Assembly (NCBI RefSeq): GCF_001942495.1
Contig: NZ_MKZS01000001.1
Span: forward strand, 53,189 to 107,161
Length of the DNA stretch: 53,973 nt
Direction: 5' to 3'
Origin: Moorena bouillonii PNG
GTDB taxonomy: Bacteria; Cyanobacteriota; Cyanobacteriia; Cyanobacteriales; Coleofasciculaceae
Below the pieces are notes generated by a model that worked only from the letters and a program-made list of their open reading frames with translations, did not search any database and was not told the origin of the DNA. The position numbers and the translations under genes were made by a program. Positions 10,076-18,315 of the stretch are shown here, piece after piece. The first letter of the stretch is position 1. Every line of letters begins with the position of its first letter.

Positions 10076-11461
10076 TTATCTCCGTGGGCGTAACTTTCCC
10101 TGGCCGTAGGCCACGCTACGCGAACGAACCGAAGGTAGCTGGGAGGGGTTAATCCCCAGTTTTTTGAGACCCCTGTTTTTGATGTTTACTGCACCATTGA
10201 CATCAGCATCATCGTGATAGCCGCATTCAGTGCAGACAAACTTTTCTCCAGATCGATTTTCTGCACTGGTGTGATGGCATTTTGGACATTCTTGGGATGT
10301 ATGCCTAGGGCTTACCTTGATTACTGGAATGCCTGACTTTGCAGCCACGACTTCGATTTTCTTGATCAATTCCCCCCAGGCAGCATCAGAGATTGAGCGG
10401 TTAAGTCCTCTTTTGGCTGATTGTCCATTACGTTCGCGAAGCGTCGGCTTTGCCGAATCGTATCCGCCATTTTCGTTGGGCTTGGGCTTACAGCGAGATT
10501 TCATGCCCTTAATGTTCAAATCTTCAAACACCAGGGCATCTGCACCATCAACTAATTTTTTGGCAGTTTCCCAGTGGTATACCGAGCGCCCATTTTCAAT
10601 CCGTTCATGCAATGAACCCACTTTTTTGAATGACTTTTTACGATTTTTTGAGCCTTTTCGCTTACGACTTGCAGCTCTCTGTCTCAGTTTTAAACGTCTT
10701 GATTGGCGATTAAATTTACTGCTTTTGGCTGGATTTGCAATGATTTGACCATCAGAAATACTGACAAGCTTCCTGATCCCAAGATCACACCCTTTGACAC
10801 GTCCTGGATCTATTTCGTCCCTAGTCTTGACAGGAGGCAATGGGACTGATTTATCTTCGATTTGAATGCTGACAAACCAGCCTCGTGACTTTCGACGGAC
10901 AGTAACCGATTTCATCGTAAAACCATCCGGAATAGGACGGGAATTATAAAAGCCCATCCAGCCAATCCCAGGCAAGTAAATTCGATTACCGTCTAGTTTT
11001 ACCTGACCTGGAGAGTATTTAAAACTCCGATAGCGAGAGCGTCTTTTAGGTTTTGGATACCTAGCCTCTCCTTTGAAAAACTTTGTAAAAGCAGTATCCA
11101 ATTGCCTTAGCATTTGTTGTAAGACAGTTGAATGAATCTGCTTGTACCAGGGGCGCTGTTTTTTTAGCACAGGAAGAGTTTAACTTTGAATCTCGTACGC
11201 ACTACGCCTAGGGTTTTTGGTATTTTTCCATGGATACCCAACAGAACTTGATTTGCTTACCGAACAAGTAAGTGGACACGCCTCTCCATGACTTCTTAGA
11301 TCACAATAATTCCCCAGCTTTGGAGATTTGACTTGTTCATAGGAATCACTTCTATCTCTCAACAAGTAATTATATTGACTCAACAGCATGTCTAGCCATT
11401 TAATCATGATAGCTTCTTGCTGAGGACTAGGTTTGAGTTTATAGACGTATCCTAATTGCAT
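10076..11461 (-). pseudogene. tnpB: tnpB (RNA-guided nuclease) with an in-frame stop
   Basis: The frame codes for a TnpB of about 461 codons but is interrupted by TAA at 11182-11180. The N-terminal piece starts MQLGYVYKLKPSPQQEA; after the stop the same frame continues with a possible GTG restart at 11170 (364 residues). The RuvC residues remain: D in GCDLGIRKL, E in LVFEDLNIKGM, D in YHDDADVNGAVN. The zinc finger CPKCHH...CTEC is intact. Two stretches look like repeat insertions in frame: DSAKPTLRER (10431-10460) and SVRSRSVAYGQ (about 10101-10135). The missing start and stop codon make it most likely inactive; restart at GTG would lack the N-terminal domain. Confidence 0.85.
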
Positions 11462-11539
11462 GGTATCGACCTTTTTCCTGTGCTATCGCGGATTAAGCTT
11501 ACAGAAATATACTTGACAAGTAGGTAACAGGATTAACGT

Positions 11540-11704
11540 ATGAAAAAATCAGGAAGACCTTGTATTCATCATGAGCCAAAGTCAGCTCATACAGTTAGAA
11601 CCACCAATGCCGCTTGGGACGGGTTAAAGCAAATGGCAGCTAAAGCGGGATTGAGTCTGTCAGAATATCTGGAAGCCTTCGGAAAAACTGGTGTACTACC
11701 TTAG
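11540..11704 (+). CDS. Small ribbon-helix-helix-like protein
   Basis: A 54-residue basic protein. After a GRPCIHHEP start it reads HTVRTTNAAWDGLKQMAAK and then AGLSLSEYLEAFGKTG. A beta-strand followed by two helices with a G-LS-SEYLE turn is the pattern of CopG/Arc-type DNA-binding proteins. It starts 78 bp from the tnpB start codon, in the opposite direction, inside the presumed left end of the element, so it may be a passenger or regulator of the transposon. The assignment rests on pattern only. Confidence 0.55.
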   Translation: MKKSGRPCIHHEPKSAHTVRTTNAAWDGLKQMAAKAGLSLSEYLEAFGKTGVLP

Positions 11705-11903
11705 CAATTTTGAGGGGAAAATTCATCCCCACCCGTCGCAGGGATGGGGTATTCTTTTCCCCTCAAGCTCCCCTAATCGATAAAAGAGTATATATAATAC
11801 TAGTGTATATACTTAGATCTTAATAAAGGCTTCAAGATTTCAGTTAAGGTCACCAGCCTGATGTTTACCAAACCCTGACTCATAGTACTATTCCCCTCAG
11901 TAT

Positions 11904-11945
11904 TGTGATTCAGTGTGATTCAGTGTGATTCAGTGTGATTCACTC
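11904..11945. repeat. Ten-base tandem repeat (GTGATTCAGT)n
   Basis: Four copies of GTGATTCAGT lie about 140-180 bp upstream of the haemagglutinin-CHAT gene. Function unknown; it could simply be slippage. Confidence 0.8.
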
Positions 11946-12078
11946 CTAAGCAGCTGATACCCCAGGGTGCATCTGACCTCAGCTTAAAAACAGACGTATT
12001 AGGAAATTGCTAATCTCATCCTGTAGTTGACTAATGCATTTTGGAATTCAGGATAGCCGATTAAAAACGATATTACCC

Positions 12079-15000
12079 ATGAGCCAAATCAAATTAGCTG
12101 TGAGTCAAATCAGCCAGTCCCTGGCAGCCGTATCTTTGTTGGTAGCCCATATTGGTGTCATGCCAACTCAAGCCCAGCCTATTCCAGCCGATGATGGCAC
12201 TCAGACCCAAGTCACCCTCGATGGCAATCAATTTGACATTGATGGTGGCATTCGCTCTGGAGATAATCTCTTTCACAGCTTTCAGAAGTTTGGTCTAGAC
12301 CAAGACCAAATTGCTAACTTCCTATCTCAACCGGGTATACAAAACATTCTGAGTCGGGTTACTGGTCGTAATGCTTCTGTGATCAACGGTCTAATAAAAG
12401 TCACAGGGGAGGGCAGCCCTAACCTGTTTTTAATGAACCCAGCGGGGATAATTTTTGGTGCTAATGCCCAGCTGGATGTACCTGCTTCATTCACCGCAAC
12501 TACGGCGACTAGGATTGGCTTTGGTGATGACAATTGGTTTAATGCCTTTAGTGCCAATGACTACTCTACTTTAGTCGGTACACCCAGTGCCTTTGCGTTT
12601 GATACATCCGAGACACCGGGACTAATTTTTAATGAGGGTAAGCTAGAAGTCGCAGCAGGCAATAACCTCAGTTTAATCGGTGGTACTGTCATCAACACCA
12701 ATCAACTGGAGCTTCCAGACGCAACAATTACTATAGCTGCTGTGCCTGGGGAACGTTTGGTAAAAATTAGCCAGGAAGGACTGTTGCTGAATTTGGAAGT
12801 TGAACCCCTACCCTCAGATCCTTCCACAGCAGAACAATCTTTTACACCGCTCTCTTTAGCTGAGCTATTAACCGGGGATGGTGTCAGTCATGCCACAGAA
12901 TTCACGGATAATGGTGATAATAAAACCGTGACCTTGACTAGTTCTGGCATCACTATAGCGCCTGGGGATGTAACTGTTAAGGACCTAACAGCACAAAGGG
13001 CAATCCTGTCTGCCAACAATGATCTCACTCTCAAGGAAAGCCAGCTATCTACCACCGGGGACTTAAGCCTATTGGCCAAGAATACGGTGCTGATCAGGGA
13101 CACACTAGAGAATTCCTTCCAAGCGGTAGCAGAAGGAAACCTCAAGATTCAGGGGGATGGGGGCATTGATATCCTAGCACTGAAGAATCCCAACACCCGC
13201 TTCGAGAGTGGTGGTGACCTGACATTGGTCAGCGATGGCAAGATCTCTACAGATGCTCACTTTGCCAGTGGCGGTAAATTCTCCATTGAGAATTTAGCTG
13301 GTCAACCAGGTAACTTTGTTAGCCTCCAAGACCCAATTATTACTGCTGACGGGGATGTTAGGTTTGGGGATTACACAGGGTCTTCTCTTAAAGTAGAATC
13401 CACAGGAAATATTGAAGGTGGGAATATCAAAATCACTGCACCAGATACTGGGCTACCAAATTTAGAATCAGAGTTAACAGATACTCAGCGAGAAAATTTA
13501 TTAGAGTTAGTTTCCACTTCAGAGCGGAACGAATTAGATAGTGATACTTTAAACAAATTAGAGAATCAAACCTTAAAAACTACTCGTGCCGTGATTTTAA
13601 GGGCGGGTTTGAATAAAAATGAATTGAGCAATCAAGTGGCGGTAAATTCTGGAGATGCTTCATCTCAAGTTACGGACAATTCTAGAGATGCTTCATCAGG
13701 CAGTATCACCATTGGTAAGATCGATACCAGTAATCCTCCTAATGGTGGTGGTAATAATGCTCCTGGAATTCAAGGTGATGCTGGTCCTGTGATATTATCT
13801 GCTAAAGGTGACATTATTTTTCGCAATAGCAATAGTGATGGGACAAATAATAATATTATAAATAATAATTTAACCCAAATAAGAACCACAGAAACAAATG
13901 GTAATAATTCTGGTAATGTATTTTTGGAAACCAAAGAGGGCAGTATTAGGATAGAGGCAAAAAACCTCGATATCAATACTGAGGTTTCAAACGATGGGAA
14001 TCCTGGGAAAGTAACGTTTCAGGTTCCAAATTTAGATAATATCGACTCTGGTAAGTTGGAACTCAGGACAAGAGCTCGAGGTAGTGCTGATGCTGGTGAT
14101 GTAGAGTTTGTTAGTCAGCAAGAGAGCAGCCGAGAGCAGGAACAACAAATAAAAGATCAAATCCAGGGAGATTTGCGGGCTTTCGGTGAAGGGAGTATAG
14201 GTGATTTGATTTTTAGCCGTTTTCCCACAGATACTAATACAGAAGAGGAAACAAACCAACAAAACGAAACAAACCAACAAAACGAAACAGACCAGATCAT
14301 AAAACCTATAGACGACACAGACCAGATCATAAAACCTATAGACGACACAGACCCAATCATAAAACCTATAGACGACACAGACCCAATCATAAAACCTATA
14401 GACGACACAGACCCAATCATAAAACCTATAGACAAAGACACTGGCAAAGGTTCTCGACCTGACCAGATCAAGCCTGACCCTGACCCTAGATTGGACGGAG
14501 GTAATGGAATTGTTAATGACAAAGCCTCTGACAGAAGTGAGTCCAACGATGGAAACACTGGTAACGAGACTTCCGTTTCCCCCTCTGACAAGACTATAAG
14601 TGACACGGCAGAGCCCTCTAGCTCAGACGCTAGTAGTTCAGACCCTGGTACTTCAGAACCTGGAACCCCTACTGCTTCATCTCAATCAAATTCCACAACT
14701 GAAGAAGTTTCACCTGAAACTGACCCAGTTTATTTAATTGAAGAAGCCTTCACCAAAGAATATGAGTCACACTTTCAGCGACCGTTTAAGGCCAAAATCA
14801 ACACTCAGAATGATGTCCGCAATCGGACTCGGGAGCTTGAGAGGGAGACAGGGCTAAAGACTGCCGTTATTTACGTCAGTTTTGTCGAAAATTCCGGTAC
14901 ATTACCAGGCACTCGATGTCAAGCTCCCTCAATCCCTGTTTCCAAAATCGACCGACGGTTTGGTTACCGACTCTCTGAGGTTCCTCAAGCACCAGAGCGT

Positions 15001-16047
15001 TGCTTACCACAACCAAATGACCAGCTGGAACTGTTGGTGATCACAGCTGAAGGTAATCCAATTGTGCGGCAAATCAATGGTGCCAGTCGTGATCAAGTCC
15101 TAGCTGTGACCAATAGATTTCAGCGATCGCTTAGCAATGCCGACAGCTTGGATGCCAAAGACCACCATTACCCAGCTGAGCAACTTTATCGATGGATCAT
15201 AGCGCCCTTGGAGAAGGAATTAAATAACCGCAAGATTCAGAGCCTAATATTTGCTATGGATGAGGGTTTGCGCTCCCTACCTATAGCAGCTATCTACGAT
15301 GGGCAACAATATCTGGTTGAGAAATATGGTGTTAACTTGGTGCCTAGTCTGAGCTTAACCTATTCTCGTCATACAGATGTTAGACCCTTCCAGGTTCTGG
15401 CAATGGGAGCATCGAAATTTGCTTATCAACAACCTTTGCCTGGGGTAGAAGTAGAGTTAACCACCATCACTGAAAAACTGTGGAAAGGTCGCTCTTTTCT
15501 CAACGAAGCCTTTACTATGGACAATTTAAGGGCTCAACGAGAACAGCAGCAATATGGGATCATTCACCTAGCCACCCATGCAGAGTTCAACCCAGGAACT
15601 CCTAACGATTCCTACATTCAGATGTGGAACCACAAACTAAGGCTGTATGAAATGGAAAATTTGCTTTATGAGCCATCGGTAGAGTTATTGGTACTCAGTG
15701 CTTGCCGAACTGCTTTGGGCAATCGAGAAGCAGAGTTGGGTTTTGCTGGGTCAGCCTTTCAGGCAGGAGTTGACTCAACGTTGGCAACCCTTTGGTATGT
15801 CAGTGATCAAGGTGCTCTGGGGCTGACTACTGAGTTTTACCGTCAGTTGAAAAAGACATCGAGTAAAAGCGAAGCTTTACGACAGGCACAGTTAGCGATG
15901 ATTCAAGGCAATGTGCGTATCGAGAATAATCAGTTATATGGCTCGGGCAAGAACATCTCGTTACCGCCAGAATTGTCAGGACCAGGAAAACAAAGCTTTT
16001 CTCATCCCTACTATTGGGCTGCTTTCACTCTGGTTGGAGATCCCTAG
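12079..16047 (+). CDS. Secreted haemagglutinin-domain/CHAT protease fusion
   Basis: A 1322-residue protein. A signal peptide (AAVSLLVAHIGVMPTQAQ) precedes a filamentous-haemagglutinin/TPS domain (about 35-200; LFHSFQKFGL, NLFLMNPAGIIFGANAQLD), then a repetitive beta-rich region with FHA-like strands to about 690. An acidic linker has tandem DDTDPIIKPI units (about 735-787) and a Ser/Thr-rich stretch. A C-terminal CHAT (caspase-like) domain follows, with the catalytic dyad H1167 (HLATHAEF) and C1209 (LSACRTALG). Two-partner secretion domains normally cross the outer membrane through a TpsB porin; none is encoded here. An in-frame ATG at 12034 would add 15 residues. The domains are clear; a surface or extracellular protease role is inferred. 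Confidence 0.9.
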   Translation: MSQIKLAVSQISQSLAAVSLLVAHIGVMPTQAQPIPADDGTQTQVTLDGNQFDIDGGIRSGDNLFHSFQKFGLDQDQIANFLSQPGIQNILSRVTGRNASVINGLIKVTGEGSPNLFLMNPAGIIFGANAQLDVPASFTATTATRIGFGDDNWFNAFSANDYSTLVGTPSAFAFDTSETPGLIFNEGKLEVAAGNNLSLIGGTVINTNQLELPDATITIAAVPGERLVKISQEGLLLNLEVEPLPSDPSTAEQSFTPLSLAELLTGDGVSHATEFTDNGDNKTVTLTSSGITIAPGDVTVKDLTAQRAILSANNDLTLKESQLSTTGDLSLLAKNTVLIRDTLENSFQAVAEGNLKIQGDGGIDILALKNPNTRFESGGDLTLVSDGKISTDAHFASGGKFSIENLAGQPGNFVSLQDPIITADGDVRFGDYTGSSLKVESTGNIEGGNIKITAPDTGLPNLESELTDTQRENLLELVSTSERNELDSDTLNKLENQTLKTTRAVILRAGLNKNELSNQVAVNSGDASSQVTDNSRDASSGSITIGKIDTSNPPNGGGNNAPGIQGDAGPVILSAKGDIIFRNSNSDGTNNNIINNNLTQIRTTETNGNNSGNVFLETKEGSIRIEAKNLDINTEVSNDGNPGKVTFQVPNLDNIDSGKLELRTRARGSADAGDVEFVSQQESSREQEQQIKDQIQGDLRAFGEGSIGDLIFSRFPTDTNTEEETNQQNETNQQNETDQIIKPIDDTDQIIKPIDDTDPIIKPIDDTDPIIKPIDDTDPIIKPIDKDTGKGSRPDQIKPDPDPRLDGGNGIVNDKASDRSESNDGNTGNETSVSPSDKTISDTAEPSSSDASSSDPGTSEPGTPTASSQSNSTTEEVSPETDPVYLIEEAFTKEYESHFQRPFKAKINTQNDVRNRTRELERETGLKTAVIYVSFVENSGTLPGTRCQAPSIPVSKIDRRFGYRLSEVPQAPERCLPQPNDQLELLVITAEGNPIVRQINGASRDQVLAVTNRFQRSLSNADSLDAKDHHYPAEQLYRWIIAPLEKELNNRKIQSLIFAMDEGLRSLPIAAIYDGQQYLVEKYGVNLVPSLSLTYSRHTDVRPFQVLAMGASKFAYQQPLPGVEVELTTITEKLWKGRSFLNEAFTMDNLRAQREQQQYGIIHLATHAEFNPGTPNDSYIQMWNHKLRLYEMENLLYEPSVELLVLSACRTALGNREAELGFAGSAFQAGVDSTLATLWYVSDQGALGLTTEFYRQLKKTSSKSEALRQAQLAMIQGNVRIENNQLYGSGKNISLPPELSGPGKQSFSHPYYWAAFTLVGDP
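14283..14435. repeat. 30 bp in-frame tandem repeat in the CHAT gene
   Basis: Five units of 30 bases, each encoding DDTDPIIKPI or its DQIIKPI variant, are nearly identical at DNA level, which points to recent expansion. The unit is a multiple of three, so copy-number change keeps the frame and alters only linker length. Confidence 0.95.
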
Positions 16048-16061
16048 TTTATACCAATTCT

Positions 16062-17018
16062 TCACTTTTCATAATTTTGATAAGCAGTAACAATCCTCTG
16101 AACGAGGGCATTACGGACAACATCCTTATTGGTGAGTTCGCAGAAAGCAATGCCTTCTACAGATCTTAAAATTTTTAGGGTTACCGCTAATCCTGAGGGT
16201 TGGTTGCTAGATAAATCGGTCTGGGTGAGATCACCAGTCACTACCATCCGAGAACGTGAACCCAAACGAGTCAAAACCATCTTCATCTGGGCTGGTGTGG
16301 TATTCTGAGCTTCATCAATAATCACGAAGGCATTATTGAGGGTGCGACCTCGCATATACGCTAGGGGAGCCACTTCAATAATGCCCCGTTCCATTAAATT
16401 GGCAGTCTTCTCTGTATCAATCAGTTCATGGAGAGCATCATAGAGGGGGCGCAAATAGGGATTAATTTTCTGCTGCAAGTCTCCCGGTAAAAAGCCAAGT
16501 TTTTCACCAGCTTCTACCGCTGGTCGTGTCAGAATCAGCCGTTCATATTGATTATTTAGTAACGCCTGAGCGGCGATTACCACAGCTAGGAAAGTTTTGC
16601 CAGTACCTGCTGGTCCCACACAGAAGGTGAGGTCATGGCTTAGTACAGCTTTGATATACTGCCGTTGCCGGAAGGTTTTAGCTCGGATGACCTCACCCCG
16701 GCGAGTATGAGCCAGCACATCTTGATGTAAATCTTGTAATTCATCCTGTCGCTTAGTATCTAAGGCATGAATTGCAGTTTGGATGTCTACTCCTGTAATC
16801 CTTTTACCTTCGATCCAATAAATTTTAAGCGATCGCACTAGGGATGATACCCGCTCGACCTGTTTCTCGGTGCCAGAAATCAATAACTCTTGCCCTCGCA
16901 GCACCAGATGCGCACCGGTTTGCCGTGATAGGGTTTTCAGGTTTTCTTCCTGGTCTCCAACCAAGGCGATTGCACTTTCTGGGCTGGGTAGCTCAATTGT
17001 TTTGGATACTTCACTCAA
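16062..17018 (-). CDS. phoH: PhoH-family ATPase
   Basis: A 318-residue PhoH protein. It has an N-terminal KH-like region (about 10-70), Walker A GPAGTGKT at 135-142, the family signature TRPAVEAGEKLGFLPGDLQ (164-182), and Walker B VIIDEAQNTTP (D235-E236). PhoH proteins are ATPases linked to RNA metabolism, often as helicase/nuclease partners. It closes the ffh-rpsP-KH-phoH gene group, a recurrent cyanobacterial arrangement, 210 bp after the KH gene. The stop codons of this gene and the converging CHAT gene are only 14 bp apart. Confidence 0.93.
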   Translation of the reverse strand: MSEVSKTIELPSPESAIALVGDQEENLKTLSRQTGAHLVLRGQELLISGTEKQVERVSSLVRSLKIYWIEGKRITGVDIQTAIHALDTKRQDELQDLHQDVLAHTRRGEVIRAKTFRQRQYIKAVLSHDLTFCVGPAGTGKTFLAVVIAAQALLNNQYERLILTRPAVEAGEKLGFLPGDLQQKINPYLRPLYDALHELIDTEKTANLMERGIIEVAPLAYMRGRTLNNAFVIIDEAQNTTPAQMKMVLTRLGSRSRMVVTGDLTQTDLSSNQPSGLAVTLKILRSVEGIAFCELTNKDVVRNALVQRIVTAYQNYEK

Positions 17019-17228
17019 GGTTTATCAACTACAGGCTTGCTGTCTCAACTATCGAAGTTAACTGGTAACTTAAAGTAACTTAATAGACAACTCAATCTAC
17101 CAATCTTGACCAATCTTCAAGGTTTCCTGCCATTGGTAATGAGAGGTACAGCAGCCGGATGTTCTTCACCCCCTTTTCTCCATTGTCCTCTCATTACCCA
17201 AACCTTCAAAACTATTGCAATAGAGAAC

Positions 17229-17645
17229 TTAGGAGGGAAATCTTGGAGTTACTCTAGGTCTGGCAACTCGGCGAGGTAAATTTCTTCTGACAATGGTTCT
17301 ACGACTAGGGCCATTGTCTCGACGAGGGCTACTACCTGAGCCTGAGCCTTCATAGATATCCAAATAAACAGTTTGGCCAGCAGCTTGGGCTGCTGCTTTA
17401 ATTACTGTCCGAATCGCTTGAATATTGCGACCACCCCGACCGAAAACTCGCCCTTTATCCTCTCCATTAAAAGCTAGTCGAATCCAGACACGCTCTTTCC
17501 CATTTGATTTCTCACAGTCTACGCTGAGGGAGTCTGGTGATTCCAAGAACGGCTCGATTAAAAATCTCACCAGTGCTGAATAATCTGGGTCATCATCTCT
17601 AACAGAAGCAGATAGGATTTCAGGTACGGATTTGTTCAAAAACAT
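17229..17645 (-). CDS. KH-domain RNA-binding protein (KhpA-like)
   Basis: A 138-residue protein with one KH domain like Khp[21 protein letters not shown] starts the domain, and the GxxG loop sits in [14 protein letters not shown] (about 82-95). The C-terminal 35 residues are a basic, Arg/Ser/Pro-rich tail that could add RNA contacts. The ATG at 17645 overlaps the 3' end of rpsP by 26 bases, suggesting coupled translation. An earlier in-frame ATG at 17693 would add 16 residues within rpsP and is less likely. KhpA homologues form an RNA-binding pair with KhpB; no khpB is in the window. Confidence 0.88.
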   Translation of the reverse strand: MFLNKSVPEILSASVRDDDPDYSALVRFLIEPFLESPDSLSVDCEKSNGKERVWIRLAFNGEDKGRVFGRGGRNIQAIRTVIKAAAQAAGQTVYLDIYEGSGSGSSPRRDNGPSRRTIVRRNLPRRVARPRVTPRFPS

Positions 17646-17868
17646 TAGCTTTTTGCAAGATATTACGCACGGTTTGTGTTGGCTGAGCTCCATTTTTGAG
17701 CCACTTCACTATTGCTGGTACATTCAGCCTCGTTTCATCATTTCTTGGATTATAGAATCCCAGTTCTTCTAGAGGACGCCCATCACGGCGTGCACTGCTG
17801 GGAATTGCCACTATTCGATAGCTTACTTCACGCTTTTTGCCGAATCGTTTTAATCTGATTTTGATCAT
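17620..17868 (-). CDS. rpsP: Ribosomal protein bS16
   Basis: An 82-residue bS16, normal in length. It begins [20 protein letters not shown] and continues with [33 protein letters not shown] and [11 protein letters not shown]. It is a component of the 30S subunit, binding 16S rRNA early in assembly. It lies downstream of ffh and overlaps the KH gene. A repeat field of about 450 bp separates it from ffh, so the two may no longer be cotranscribed. Confidence 0.97.
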   Translation of the reverse strand: MIKIRLKRFGKKREVSYRIVAIPSSARRDGRPLEELGFYNPRNDETRLNVPAIVKWLKNGAQPTQTVRNILQKANVFEQIRT

Positions 17869-17984
17869 TGTACCTAATTAATTCACCTGTTTGATTTTAA
17901 GCGATCTTTGGGGGTTTGAAAGTGAACAGGTTGAATTGTGAAGATTGTAACTGACTCAGCAGGCAAGCCGCTACCTGTTCACAA

Positions 17985-18312
17985 TCTTCTCAGCTACCCT
18001 ACTGCGCACGCCTCAGGGAACGGCCTAACCTTCAGGCTAACCTTCTTCTGTGTCACCTTTTACCGCGTTACCTTCTACCAGCTAACCTACCCTATGGGAA
18101 CGCCAAAGGCGAACAACAGGCTAACCTACCCTACACCGAACGCCAAAGGCGAACAACAGGCTAACCTTCAGCGTAACCTTGGCCAAAAGGCCACGCTACG
18201 CGAACAACCTTCTAACCTTGGCCAAAAGGCCACGCTACGCGAACAACCTTCTAACCTTCAACTGGCTAACCTTGGCCAAAAGGCCACGCTACGCGAACAA
18301 CTGGCTAACTTT
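17985..18312. repeat. GGCCACGCTACGCGAAC repeat field between ffh and rpsP
   Basis: Three full CTTGGCCAAAAGGCCACGCTACGCGAACAA units (18178-18300) are joined by CTAACCTT stretches. Left of them are two GGGAACGCCAAAGGCGAACAACAGG-type units (around 18100-18160). All lie between the ffh and rpsP coding regions, in sequence that would be spacer of the operon. Confidence 0.9.
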
Positions 18313-18315
18313 CTA

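Larger units (their letters stand above)
10015..11755 (-). mobile_element. IS200/IS605-type element without tnpA, decayed
   Basis: A tnpB pseudogene is flanked by two related sequences. Near 10021 there is CCTCCCCATCCGTCGCAGG, and near 11724 there is TCATCCCCACCCGTCGCAGG, the latter able to fold as CATCCC/GGGATG. They share the core CCGTCGCAGG and could be the subterminal hairpins of the two element ends. No tyrosine transposase (tnpA) is present, so the element is non-autonomous. Exact boundaries are uncertain because single-strand transposons leave no target duplication. Confidence 0.6.

Noticed and set aside
10317-10748. 143-residue plus-strand frame
   Set aside because: Antisense to the well-conserved tnpB catalytic region.
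14157-14606. 149-residue minus-strand frame inside the CHAT gene
   Set aside because: It is the reverse reading of the DDTDPIIKPI repeat region, giving a low-complexity product with no family look.
18178-18300. CRISPR-like repeats between ffh and rpsP
   Set aside because: The units belong to a genome-dispersed family and the sequences between them are themselves repetitive.
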